Part shown: piece after piece, positions 36,771-47,381 of the stretch
How positions within the stretch are numbered: the stretch's first letter is position 1
Layout of the letters: each line of letters starts with the position of its first letter
Assembly (NCBI GenBank): GCA_031472005.1
Contig: PZJY01000002.1
Location: forward strand, 3,038,001 to 3,102,000
Direction: 5' to 3'
Length of the DNA stretch: 64,000 nt
From: Tetracladium setigerum
Lineage: Eukaryota > Ascomycota > Leotiomycetes > Helotiales
The notes under the pieces: model-generated
What the model saw: only the letters and a program-made list of their open reading frames with translations
What the model was told of the DNA's origin: nothing
Databases searched by the model: none
Made by a program: the position numbers and the translations under genes

Positions 36771-37528
36771 GGTGACGCTGGTGAAGGGTGTCTGAAAGAC
36801 AAGTGGATGTTGATATTTGCTGCCGAAAGTTGGGGTAAAAGTTGGGGAACGGAAAAGCTGTCCGGATAATGTCTAGTGTGGGCTAAATACACCCCTTCGT
36901 TTTCTCGGCGCATCCTCCTTTGGGAAATTAGGGGGAGTTTTGTTCAGAATACTACCAGATTGTTCCTCTCGAATAGAACATTTGGCATTAAATCTAATTT
37001 ATAATGCAATTTCCGATGCTCTTTGTGGTAATCCTTCGAGGATGACCCAAACAAGCTTGAATCCATTGGCTCATGATATTCGCTGATGGTGTGCATGAAT
37101 ACATTTGTGCTATATACACCCGGAAGCCTCCTAAAAATAAAGCTGAGAGGTGATTGGCTGATGAAGAAATACTGCGACTTTAATTCATGGAATCAGATGC
37201 AAAGCCACAATTTTAGTCTCTACCTATGGCACAGATACTGAGGTAACGGTGTTCAAAATGAGATCAACGGATTAGAGGCTCTTCGTATAACGCCTAGTCA
37301 CTCAAAGAGCCTCACATCATCCGGCCAAGATGTCCACAGCCGCAAGAAATATTGTAGATTAACTTACTACTACTTTGATGGAAACGACTTATGGTAAATT
37401 GTTGGTGAAATTACTAGAATAACAAAGTGGTCACAAAATCTCGAGTTCTCACGCTACACACAAGGTTTTAAGCGACGAAAAGATGTCTATTCTAAGTGTA
37501 TTTCAAACAACTACAACGCAGCTTCAAT
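36771..37528. other. Intergenic: regulator promoter and aldo/keto reductase 3' end
   Basis: About 760 AT-rich bases. CCGGATAA occurs at 36862-36869, just upstream of the regulator's start codon. No gene or repeat seen. Confidence 0.5.
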
Positions 37529-38819
37529 CTACTTCTTCAAGGCCTTTTGTGCTGCAACCCAAGTTGCCACGCTTTGCTTCAAACTCTCCTCACTCACTTC
37601 ACCAAAGATATTAACACCCAAGCGTGCTGGGAAGTTGTATCTGTGGTTTCGGTCGAGAGCAGTAATCTTGTCAAAGACATCTTGGGGAAGAACAAAATCT
37701 GGGAAAGAATTAGCGGCGTTTTCAATTTCATTAAGAAGTTAATCTTACCATCAAAATTGTCCTTGATTCGCGATGCTGTGACACTCTTGGGAAGAACAAC
37801 TGTTCCTCTTTGGACAGCCCAACCAATCAAAAGCTGTGCTGGCGATTTTCCTAGTTCCTTCGCAAGCGCAATTACTTCAGGATCATCAACAGCTCTCGGC
37901 AAGTTATAAATGTTGTTTCCTAGAGGACTATAGGCTGCGATGAGAATGTTCTTCAGGATGTTAGAATCGATAAGTGTTGCAAGTGGGTCAGATGACAAAC
38001 CTTCGATTTTGACCACTCCAAAAGTTTTGGTTGTTGAAGATAGGCATGTGCTTCAATTTGATTTACAGCAGGTGGGATCTTTGCACTGAATAAAATTTTA
38101 GAGAGTGAACAATTTTGGAGCAGGATTCTTACGTTTCCAACAGAGTCTCAATCTTCTCTTGGGTAAAATTGCTGACTCCAATGCTTCGGATCTTTCCCTT
38201 TTCAACGAGCGCTTCCAATGCAGCCCATGTCTCGGCAATTGGGACATCGATAACAATGACATTGCCTGCGACTGGGTCTATTGGGAAGCGAGTCGTTTCT
38301 GAGGCTGGGAATGCAACAGGCCAATGAATCTTTGGGCATCAGATGGATACAGAAGACCTGAGAGGCGCGGTACTTACAAGATACAGATCAACATAATCAG
38401 TTTGCAGATCTTTCAAACTCTTGTCGAGCGCCTTCTCAACATCTTCGGCTTTGTGATCAGTGTTCCACAGCTTCGAAGTGATCTTTTCGAAATTAGCAGT
38501 GCGAATGACTGAACTGCACACATTTCCACTTACGAAAATTTCGCTTCGGTCGATGCCAGATGCTTTGATACCCTCACCTACTTCTGCCTCGTTATCGTAT
38601 ACTGCTGCAGCATCGATGTGGCGATATCCTGTTTTCAGAGCACTGGTGACAGCCTGAGCGGGAATGTCAATATGTGTCGCTTCTGAATCCGAATATAAAG
38701 GTGTAAATCTTCTCTATACTTACATCTTTAACTTCGTTGGGTCCAGATTGCCATGTTCCTAATCCGACAGCTGGGATACTGTATCCGGAGTTCAACTTGA
38801 AAGAACGGTTCAACGCCAT
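37529..38819 (-). CDS. Aldo/keto reductase, candidate D-galacturonate or L-glyceraldehyde reductase
   Basis: An NAD(P)H-dependent reductase with an (alpha/beta)8 barrel. The sequence reads SFKLNSGYSIPAVGLGTWQS, then GYRHIDAAAVYDNEAEVG (catalytic Asp and Tyr), ITSKLWNTDH (Lys), DYVDLYLIHWPVAF (His), GKIRSIGVSNFTQEKIE, AAYSPLGNN, GTVVLPKSVTASRIKDNF and YNFPARLGVNIFGEV. About 330 residues in six or so exons, frame unbroken. It is divergent from a keto-deoxy-sugar-acid aldolase gene. In Botrytis and Aspergillus a reductase (gar2/gaaA) and aldolase (lga1/gaaC) of D-galacturonate breakdown share one promoter this way, so galacturonate reductase is the first guess. L-glyceraldehyde reductase is the alternative. 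The family call is secure; the substrate is inference from context. Confidence 0.85.
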
Positions 38820-39247
38820 GTTGCTTGGTGATGGAGGCTGTGGGGGGAAATTGGAGTTTGCTTATTTTGATTTTGTATGAGAGAGAGAGAAAGAACCACC
38901 ACAGGAGAATGGTGATATAGACGTTGCAAGATCACGTCTTGCCGGACAACATCAAGTTTATCCGCCGGAGTATCTTCTCACGAGGTCTCGGGTTTGGCTT
39001 CTGGTCCACAGAACTCCACATCTCCATGAACGTCTCCCAAAGGTGGGATGTTTTGGGCCGGTTGCGCTTGTGTAACGAAGTTCTACGTTCCGTAGACCAC
39101 TGGACTTTTCCGCATCGACAGCAATTCGGCATCAACACAAAAAATACTAATAGAGCTTGCTTTTGAGTTGTGTTGGGTTATCCAAACTTCGTTGCAAGTC
39201 AATTCTATTTTCCAAAAAGCTTACCTACCCCACACCCGCCTCCGAAA
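38820..39247. promoter_or_regulatory. Bidirectional promoter of the reductase and aldolase genes
   Basis: Only 428 bases separate the two start codons. Candidate sites: the palindrome TCCGCCGGA at 38961-38969, which overlaps TTATCCG (reverse CGGATAA) at 38959-38965, and the inverted repeat TCCCA-AAGG-TGGGA near 39035-39048. I do not find the galacturonate element TCCNCCAAT described for Aspergillus. Function of these sites is inferred. Confidence 0.55.
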
Positions 39248-40282
39248 ATGTCCGTGCCTCCAAGAACGGGCGTCTATTGCCCTGTCCCAACTTTCTTCAA
39301 GACCAACACCTCCTCAACTATACAAGCTCCCCTCGACGTCGAAGCACAAGTCCAACACAGCGTTCATCTCGCAAAGAATGGCGTCCGAGGTTTGGTTCTC
39401 CTAGGATCTACTGGAGAGGCCATTCATCTGTCAAAGGCCGAACGTTTTGAGCTTCTTTCAGGGGTCCGCAAAGGACTCACAGAGGCTGGATTCCCAGATT
39501 ACCCCATTATTGCTGGAGTTCTGACAAACTCCGTCGAAGAGGCAATTGAATGGCTTGTGGACGCAAAGAAAGCCGGTTCTCAATGGGGTCTGGTTTTGGC
39601 TCCTGGCTATTTTGGTTTGGCTGCAAATCAGCAGAACATCCAAGAGTGGTATAAAATAGTTGCAGATGCATCGCCGATTCCCATACTGATGTGAGTATTA
39701 CTTGTGCTCCGACCCTCTCCTCCACCTCTTATACAGTTACTGATTTCTCTCTCTTACAGGTACCACTACCCAGGCGTCACAAACAACATAGTTCTTAGCC
39801 TGGAAACATACACAAAGCTCGCGGCACACCCGAATATCGTTGGATGCAAGATGTCACACGGAAATGTTTCACACCATCTGCAGGTCTCTTTAGATCCTGC
39901 AATCGATCACGATAACTTCCGTGTTTACAGTGGTTTCGGACAACAACTAGGTCCAATTGTGTTGTTTGGAGCCGCTGGGGTGATTGATGGTCTGGCAGCG
40001 ATTTATCCTCGCACCGTGTCTCGCCTATTTGAACTCGCGGAAGCACGCCCAGTTACACCTGAAAATCTGAAGGAGATGCAAGCCTTGCAGTTTGCTGTCA
40101 GCCGTGCAGAGGAATTCATTGGCAAATGGGGCATTGTCGGTATCAAGGAAGGAGTCTACCAGGTTTTGAAGATTGGCAATCTTGCTGGTGGCAGATTACC
40201 ACTTACAGGAAGGTTACCAGAAGGGGAGTGGGAAGCATGGAGCGTGGCTACCGATGCTATGAAGAAGCTAGAGGAGGCTTAG
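39248..40282 (+). CDS. DHDPS/NAL-family aldolase, candidate 2-keto-3-deoxy-L-galactonate aldolase
   Basis: Class I aldolases of this family form a Schiff base on lysine. Fungal Lga1/GaaC splits 2-keto-3-deoxy-L-galactonate into pyruvate and L-glyceraldehyde. The protein begins PPRTGVYCPVPTFFK and has GVRGLVLLGSTGEAIHLS (the GxTGE pyruvate loop) and WGLVLAPGYFGLAANQQ. After one intron come MYHYPGVTNN (catalytic Tyr) and NIVGCKMSHGN (Schiff-base Lys), then YSGFGQQLGPIVLFGAAGVI and GKWGIVGIKEGVYQVLKIG. Length is about 320 residues, typical of the family, and the frame is intact. Start at 39248 is the first ATG before the conserved N-terminus. The divergent reductase partner supports the galacturonate assignment; a 4-hydroxy-2-oxoglutarate aldolase role is the main alternative. 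Confidence 0.85.
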
Positions 40283-41188
40283 AACTTCATTTGAACAATA
40301 TAAGAAGTTGATTTACAAATCATTGAGTTTGCAAGAGCAGTTTGTTCCCTATCTTATGTAACCCTTGCAATCGTCTACTATTCCAAACCAATCCTATATC
40401 GGATTTACATCAGGCTTCAATGATCCATAGGACCCTTGTACTCTGAACGTACTTTGAAGCTAGATATCCCACCCATCAATTTCTAGTGGTAACGTGATTC
40501 CGTGTTGGTGGCAGTTATGAATGTTCTCGTTACATTTGCGCCTCAGCGAGAAGGAGATGTAGCATGAGTGCAATTGTGATCAGATCAATTCCTATTCAAA
40601 AGCCCCAAAATTACTCGATGCTTTCAAATCTTCAAGGTAGAATGGAAGGGATGTACCCGGTTCACAGTTTCTGCTCCTGGTGTATCTATTGAACGTCGTC
40701 CTACTACCGGACACGAACAAACGCCAACATTTGAGATCGGAATTGGTCCGATGCGATCAGCGACACCACTCGGATAGGTTCCAGCCTTACAACCGGCTCG
40801 GCTCTCTCTTCCCAAGAGCATTCTCCCTCTATGTATTTACCCGGATATGAGTCCGGATAACCAGTTTGCGGGGTGTCATGTGACCAGCACCTCCCCCACT
40901 ATTCAGTTCCGTAATCTGTTCCGGCGATCAACGTCTTTTCCCCCGCAAAAATGGCATGTCTGGATGAGGGCGGAAAACAGGTCGTCCAGACCTTCCGCCC
41001 GTATGGTGGCAAGGTCACTTAGCGGAGACCCATCCACTATGTAAGTTAAGGAATATTTCATTTATGTACTCTTCCAAAAGAAGCATCACTGTCCAAACAT
41101 CTCTCGTTATCATCTCAATTGCAGTGTTTGCTTGAGTTGTGCCTTTTGTCTTGTTTTTAGCAAGTTCAACATCCCTTTTTTTGTCGAT
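40283..41188. other. Intergenic: aldolase 3' end and promoter of the NRPS-like gene
   Basis: About 900 bases. CCGGATAA is at 40853-40860, with a second near-copy, CCGGATAT, just before it at about 40841. No gene or repeat seen; the open frame at 40624-40821 on minus matches nothing. Confidence 0.5.
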
Positions 41189-44100
41189 ATGGCTGAGCTC
41201 TTATCTGTAGAAGAGGTGCCAAAATGGCAACCTGTCTCGCCAGAAACAGAACCTGAGCTTTCACCAATAGACTCGTCAGCCTCTTCTGCAGACGAAGCGG
41301 AAGATGCCATTTTTACTATCAATGATTTGTTGCTACAGAGGGCCAGGGAGTCGCCAGACGCCCCTCTTGTTGGATACCCAGATCAAAATGCTGCACAGTA
41401 CTCATACTACTCCGCAACAGATCTCCTACGGTTTGGAGAGGGAGCTGCCAAGAACCTGGTGGCTCAAGGACTTCAGGAGCATGTAAGTTCATATGTTTCG
41501 CAAGCTTCAATATTATGAACTAACAAACTGCAATAGGTTCTCATTCCCGAGTAGACGACAAGATCGTTGCCCTTCTTGGCCCATCAAACTTAGACTATGT
41601 TGCCTCCATCTTTGCCCTAACGCGTATGGGATTCGGCGTTCTCTTATTGTCAACTCGACTTGCGACAGAGGCCTATGTTTCGCTTCTAGAAAAGACCAAA
41701 TGTAACGACATTTTGACCATACCATCAAGCGCAAAAGCCATAGCCGCCATCCAAGCAGTGCGACCGTGTAACCAGTACTTGATTCCAGAGAAATCGGTGT
41801 ACGACGTCCCAAGTCAAGCGAAAGATAGCGAAGCCAGTGGACCTCATATGTCCAACCGAATCGCTTTTATTATTCATTCCTCTGGATCCACGGGACTACC
41901 TAAACCCATCTTCCAGACTCACAAGGCATGTCTTTCGAATTACGCCAACGGATCTGGATTCAGAGCGTTTTTGACACTTCCGCTATATCACAACCATGGC
42001 CTCTCAACTTTCTGGAGAAGTATCTACAAGACCAAACCAATCTCGTTATACAGTGCAAGCTTGCCACTTTCGGAGTCAAATCTTGTGGCAGCAATGGAGG
42101 CATCGCAACCGGAGTCTTTCCACGGAGTGCCGTATGCCCTGAAGTTATTGAGCGAGTCTGAACGCGGTATTGAGGCACTGCGAAAGTGTAAATTGGTTCT
42201 ATTTGGAGGCAGCAGTTGCCCAGATGATCTTGGAGATAAGCTGGTGAACGCTGGTGTTTATATTGTCTCGCATTATGGAGCGTAGGTTATACATCCCTTC
42301 CATATTTTATTCTTACTGACTTAAAATAGGACTGAAATGGGCCAGCTCATGACCTCTTTCCGGGAGGATGGTGATAAGGCGTGGAACTATGTTCGTCCAT
42401 TCCCAGCAATCGCACCATTCCTCTCTATGGTTCCCCAAGGCGATGGGAGTTCCGAGTGTGTTTGTCTCGATGGGCTTCCCGCCAAAGTTGCATCAAACAG
42501 TTCAGATCCTCCAAATTCTTTCAGAACTAGCGATACCTTCCTTCCACATCCAACCATTCCCAACGCATGGAAGTACCTGGGCCGTATTGACGATCGCGTC
42601 ACTCTTGTCAATGGCGAAAAGGTCCTTCCGGTTCCAATGGAACATCAAGTCAGGCAGAATGAGTACGCAAAGGAAGCCCTCATCTTCGGCGTAGGTCAAG
42701 CATTCCCTGGTCTGCTCATCATCCCAAGTGAGAAGACAATTGGTCTTAGTAAATCTCAAATCTTGGAAAAGATCTGGCCCAGCATCGAAGTTGCCAACAG
42801 CAAAGCGGAAGGATTCAGTCAAATCCAGAAGGAAATGGTTGAGATTTTGGAAGTCGACACAGTATATCCCTCAACTGACAAGGGAACAATCATCAGGATA
42901 GCATCATACCGAAGGTTTGCAGATGTTATTGATGCTGTTTACGCTCGATATGAGAATGGGGCCAGTAGTACGGGAGAGAAATTGAGCTTGAATATCGAGG
43001 AACTGAAAGAGTTCTTGCTCAAATTCTTCATCGAAGAAGTGGGCGTTGAGGGCCTGAAAGCAGACACAGACTTGTTTGATAGTGGTGTCGACAGTCTGCA
43101 AGGCCTGAAGGCACGATCATACTTCAAGAGGGAATTGGATCTCGGATCGTCCGATCTCGACCAGAACGTGGTTTTCGAACATCCCAGCGTTTCCAAACTC
43201 GCAGCCCATCTCTATTCTCTCCGAACGGGAGAAGTTGCCGAAGTTGAGAGCGAAATCGACGCCATGGCTGAACTCATTGAGAAATACTCTACCTTCAAGA
43301 GCCACATCCCACCCCCACGACAAGAAGTTGTCCTACTTACTGGCACGACCGGATCTCTGGGTGCTCACATTCTCTCTCAGCTCTTGCACAACGATGACAT
43401 CTCCAAGGTCTACTGTCTCGTTCGTGCCAGCTCGCCCACAGCAGCTCTAGATCGCATTCTCTCCACCCTTGCCTCCAAACAACTCCTCCCATTCAAGAAC
43501 ACACACAAGATCATTGCCCTCCCCGCCACACTCGGCCAGGCAGACCTCGGAATTCCCGCACACCACATCGAAGACCTCAAAAACTCGCTTACAAAAGTAA
43601 TCCACAGTGCCTGGGCTGTGAACTTCAACCTCCAGATCCGCAGTTTCGAAAGTCAACACATCAGCGGTATCTCCAACCTGATCAACCTCTGTCTCTCCGT
43701 CAAGGCACCCAAACCAGCGCAATTCTTCTTCTGCTCATCTATTTCCGCCGCTGCTGGAACACCCCTCCCTGCTACTATCGGAGAAGGTCCCATCCCACAT
43801 CTCGAACATGCTCAAAATATGGGGTATGCGAGGTCTAAGCTTGTGGCAGAGAAAATCATTCAAGCCGCTGCTGAGAAGACAGGTATGGTAGCGAAGGTGT
43901 TGCGAGTCGGTCAAATCGTTGGAGATAGTGAGGCAGGAATATGGAACACAACCGAGGCCATTCCTTTAATGATTCAAAGTGCTGTTACGATGGGGGCTTT
44001 ACCCAAACTTGACGAGGTATATTATTCCCTCTTTTCCCCTCCTCTCTGCCCCTTCTCTCGTTATTTCCATACTAACAAAAACTTAACTAGACACCAAACT

Positions 44101-44554
44101 GGCTTCCCGTAGACGTCGTAGCGAAAACAATCCTAGATCTCTCCCACCTCTCCAACACCACCCCTCCGACCCCTCATCCTACCTCAACCTCCACGACCCA
44201 ACCGTGATCTACAATCTCCAAAACCCGCGCACATTCCACTGGACAAGTGAGCTCCTCCCCGCCCTCTCCGCGGCAGGTTTGAATTTCAAAATCGTCCCTC
44301 AACGCGAATGGATTCAACTCCTCCGCGATTCTGACCCGGATCCAATCAAGAACCCAACGAGAAAATTGCTGGAGTTTTATGAGGAGAAATATGATAACGA
44401 TAAGATGGGAAGGAAAGGATTGGTGTTCTTGACGGATAAAACTGAGGAGGAGAGTTCAACGTTGAAGGGTGGTGTGGATGTTATTGGTAGTGGGTTGGTG
44501 GAGAAGATGGTGTCGGAGTGGTTGAAGGTGTGGAAGTCGCAGCAAAAGGCATGA
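41189..44554 (+). CDS. NRPS-like reductase, adenylation-thiolation-thioester reductase (A-T-R)
   Basis: Such enzymes activate a carboxylic acid as an adenylate, load it on a phosphopantetheine arm and release it by NAD(P)H reduction to an aldehyde or alcohol. The adenylation domain shows KIVALLGPSNLDYVA, FIIHSSGSTGLPKPIFQTH (P-loop), SHYGATEMGQL and YLGRIDDRVTLVNGEKV. The carrier has DLFDSGVDSLQGLKA with the attachment serine. The Rossmann reductase has VVLLTGTTGSLGAHILSQLL, FFFCSSISAAAG and GYARSKLVAEKI. No condensation domain is present, so it is not a peptide synthetase; Lys2 is a longer relative. Two single-base breaks occur: at the acceptor near 41536 (EHGSHSRVDDKIV needs one more base) and in CCCC 44161-44164 (NTTPPTPHP should be NTTPSDPSSYLNLHDP). 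Three introns are seen. The substrate cannot be predicted. Confidence 0.87.
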
Positions 44555-45002
44555 ATGATGAGATTGTAGCTAGCAGGTTGTTGGGCGGAGTTCTTTTTTG
44601 GCATTGATGGGGGTTCTCGTCTTTTTTTTAAGTCGACGACATCGATCCAACGATGTGTCGTGTCTTTTCTTCTTTGGACGACCTGTATATCCTTAGGCTT
44701 GCATAAATATGTTTCTGATAGAAATCGATCAAATATATTCCTCACTTCAAAAATATCGAGCAACTGGCTTTCTCTCATTCTAATTATAGTGTCTGTCTGT
44801 CTGTCCACATACATACTCTCCTCCTGTTGTATTTTTTAGCTGAGGAAGTAGGTACCGAGAGTGGACAGACAGTCCTGGCGAGTGCAAGATATACACACAC
44901 ACACGCACACACACCATATTACTTGAGATTTGAGGTAAGAGAAGAAAGGAAATCCATTACTGTGGCACTGCAAATCAACATTAGGGGCTAGAACGATTTT
45001 TA

Positions 45003-45560
45003 ATGCAGGAACAATTCCACACCTACGGGAAGTTCAGTAAGTGATCAAAAGCAAACACCGTCGAAGTAAACTCTCCTCTACTTTGTACTTTTCGATTTTT
45101 CGATTTTTCAATTTTTCGACTTTGCATTTTTAGACTCTTCGACTTTTCGAGTTTTTGCCTTCTCAACTTTCCGCCTTTTCGACTTTTCGACTGTTACATG
45201 CTCTCTATATATTATATTTCTATGGCATGAGGAGGTTCTTATTGAGTGTAGGGAATTCATACAAGTACAGGACCCACACATACCTACACACCCCAAATTA
45301 CGAGAGGTACCTTCAGAGAAGAAAGCAACTCCATCGAGTCATGACATGACATCGCAAAACCAACGAACGAACGAGCTAGTGTCAACCTGAAGAATAAGCC
45401 GGAGCAAAAAAATACTTTAACATCATCGCACCATAGAAAATGAAGGAAGCCAAAAAAAAAAAAAAACCCCGAAAAAAACAACGACTATTATATTGGATGC
45501 AGGAGCAATGCAATCCCGACACCTAAGGTAAGTCTAGTGAGTGATCAAAAGCAAACGAAA
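45003..45560. repeat. Diverged direct duplication flanking the GTCGAAAA array
   Basis: The copies at 45003-45060 and 45494-45560 share ATGCAGGA-CAAT, ACACCTA and an exact 17-mer AGTGATCAAAAGCAAAC (45040-45056 and 45540-45556). The tandem array lies between them. Confidence 0.6.
45087..45192. repeat. Degenerate GTCGAAAA tandem array, opposite orientation
   Basis: About 105 bases of TTTTCGAC/TTTTTCGAT variants spaced about 8-10 bases apart. This is the reverse strand of the array at 33121-33325. Confidence 0.8.
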
Positions 45561-45882
45561 TGAGGGTGTGAAAGACTTTGCTCGAACTAGATTATTGCAA
45601 TCTTTGATCTGGGGGGAGAGAGAAATGAGCTCTCGTCTACTTTCGAGAGCTACTCTAAAAATACAATGAATGATGTGAACTCAGCATTAGCATGGAAGAC
45701 AAGACTCTTTCCTCCTCCTACTCGCAGATTACAGTACAACAAATGAGAGAAACAAAAGGAAGGAATACCAAGGAAGAAAGGAGCTTCAATAATTTGGGTA
45801 TTTAATGACATTGGACTTTTTTTGCCATTATTGCAACCTACTTTGTGTGTTGATTGTATTGTACTGTACAATTAAGCGCTGC

Positions 45883-47381
45883 CTATAACTTCGAGAAGAC
45901 AGTTCCCACAATCCCACTCCCCTCAACCAGCGTACTCCTCTCCCTCACCCACGCATCAAGTCCCCTCCTCCCATTCTCCACACCAACACCACTCATCTTC
46001 CATCCCCAACGCTCATCTCAGCCGGGCTCTCACCCCAAGTATTGATCCACGTGATCCCCGCCTCCAACCTTCGAATCACCTCATGGCACTGATTCAGATC
46101 CTTCCCAAACACGCCTGCGGCCAAGCCCATATTCGTCTTATTCGCTCTGGCAATGGCCTCCTCCACATTCTCGTAGGTCAAGATGCACAGCACGGGACCG
46201 AAGATCTCCTCTTTTACGATTTTCATGTCATCGTGGCAGTCGGTGAAGACGGTTGGTCGCACCCAGAATCCCTTCTCGTAGCCCGCCGGGATGTTATCTG
46301 GCTTTGAGGGTCCACCGAAGAGAAGTTTTGCTTTGTCGGTTGTGATGCCGTGGTGCATGTAGCTCAGCACTTTTTTGTAGTGTACTTCCGAGACCAGTGG
46401 GCCGAAATTACTGTTTGGATCCATGGGTTCCAAGGCTCGGATTCTGTCCATCTTTTCTAACAGGCTCTTTTCAAATGCGGCTTTCATGCTCGAGGGTATA
46501 AAGACTCGTGTACCATTTGTGCACACCTGGCCGGTTGAGAAGAAGTTCGCCATCATGGCTCCATCTACCGCACTTTCGATATCCGTATCGGGGAGGATGA
46601 TAAGAGGGCTCTTCCCACCAAGTTCCATGGTCACGTATTTCATCCCTCCAGCTGCCGAAGCAGCAACTTTCTGTCCCGTCGATACCTGTCCTGTAAAGCT
46701 GACCTTTGCAATGCCAGGATGCGACGTCAACATGCCACCGACGTCTCCCGCACCATGAACCACATTAAACACGCCTGCTGGAAGTCCAGCTTCCGCATAT
46801 ATCTGTGCCAGGACCTGCCCATGCAGAGGAGTGACTTCGGATGGTTTATACACCATACAGTTTCCCGCTGCTAAGCAAGGCGCGGATTTCCACAAGGCGA
46901 TTTGGATGGGGTAGTTCCATGCGCCTATGCCTGCACAGACTCCTAGGGCCTCCTTCTTTGTGTAAATCCAAGCGTCTGGTCTTAATCGTGTCGTCTCTCC
47001 ATTTAATCCACCGCTCGCCACGAGGTTGGCAAAGTATTCCAGCACATCAGCGCCGGTCACCACGTCTACCGTGCTTGTTTCCGAGAAGGGTTTGCCGGTG
47101 TCATCGGTTTCGACTTTTGCAATTTCATCGTTTCGCGAGCGAAGAAGGGAGACGGCTTTTAGGAGGATCCGGGAGCGGATGAGAGGTGGTGTTGCAGACC
47201 AAGAGGGGAAGGCTTGTTGAGCAGATGTGATGGCGCTGTCTACGTCTGAGGAGGAGGCGGATTGGACCGAGGCAAGAGGGAGGGAGGTGGAGGGATTGAT
47301 GGTGGTGAATGTTTTGGAAGAGGTGGCATTCTGAGGGCTGCCATTGTAGTAGAGCTGTTGGAGAGGGTATGAGGTTGACAT
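45883..47381 (-). CDS. Betaine aldehyde dehydrogenase (aldehyde dehydrogenase superfamily)
   Basis: It oxidises betaine aldehyde to glycine betaine with NAD(P)+; trimethylaminobutyraldehyde dehydrogenase of carnitine synthesis is the close alternative. The single exon carries ALGVCAGIGAWNYPIQIALWK, NCMVYKPSEVTPLHG, KVSFTGQVSTGQKV, VTMELGGKSPLI (catalytic Glu), FFSTGQVCTNGTRVFIP (catalytic Cys), KEEIFGPVL and LEAGITWINTWGESPAEM. The frame breaks in the run 46004-46007: SVGDGR stops, while one added G gives SVGGWKMSGVGVENGRRGLD and the true stop at 45883. With that base the length is 1500 nt, 499 residues, normal for the family. It is divergent from a choline-oxidising GMC gene, which strongly supports the betaine role. 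Confidence 0.9.

Larger units (their letters stand above)
44555..45882. other. Intergenic between converging genes, rich in repeats
   Basis: About 1.3 kb between the 3' ends of the NRPS-like and aldehyde dehydrogenase genes. It holds an (AC)n run at 44892-44914, the GTCGAAAA-type array at 45087-45192, an A15-C4-G-A7 tract at 45452-45478, and two diverged copies of one segment exactly 500 bases apart (45003-45060 and 45494-45560). No gene is visible. Confidence 0.6.
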
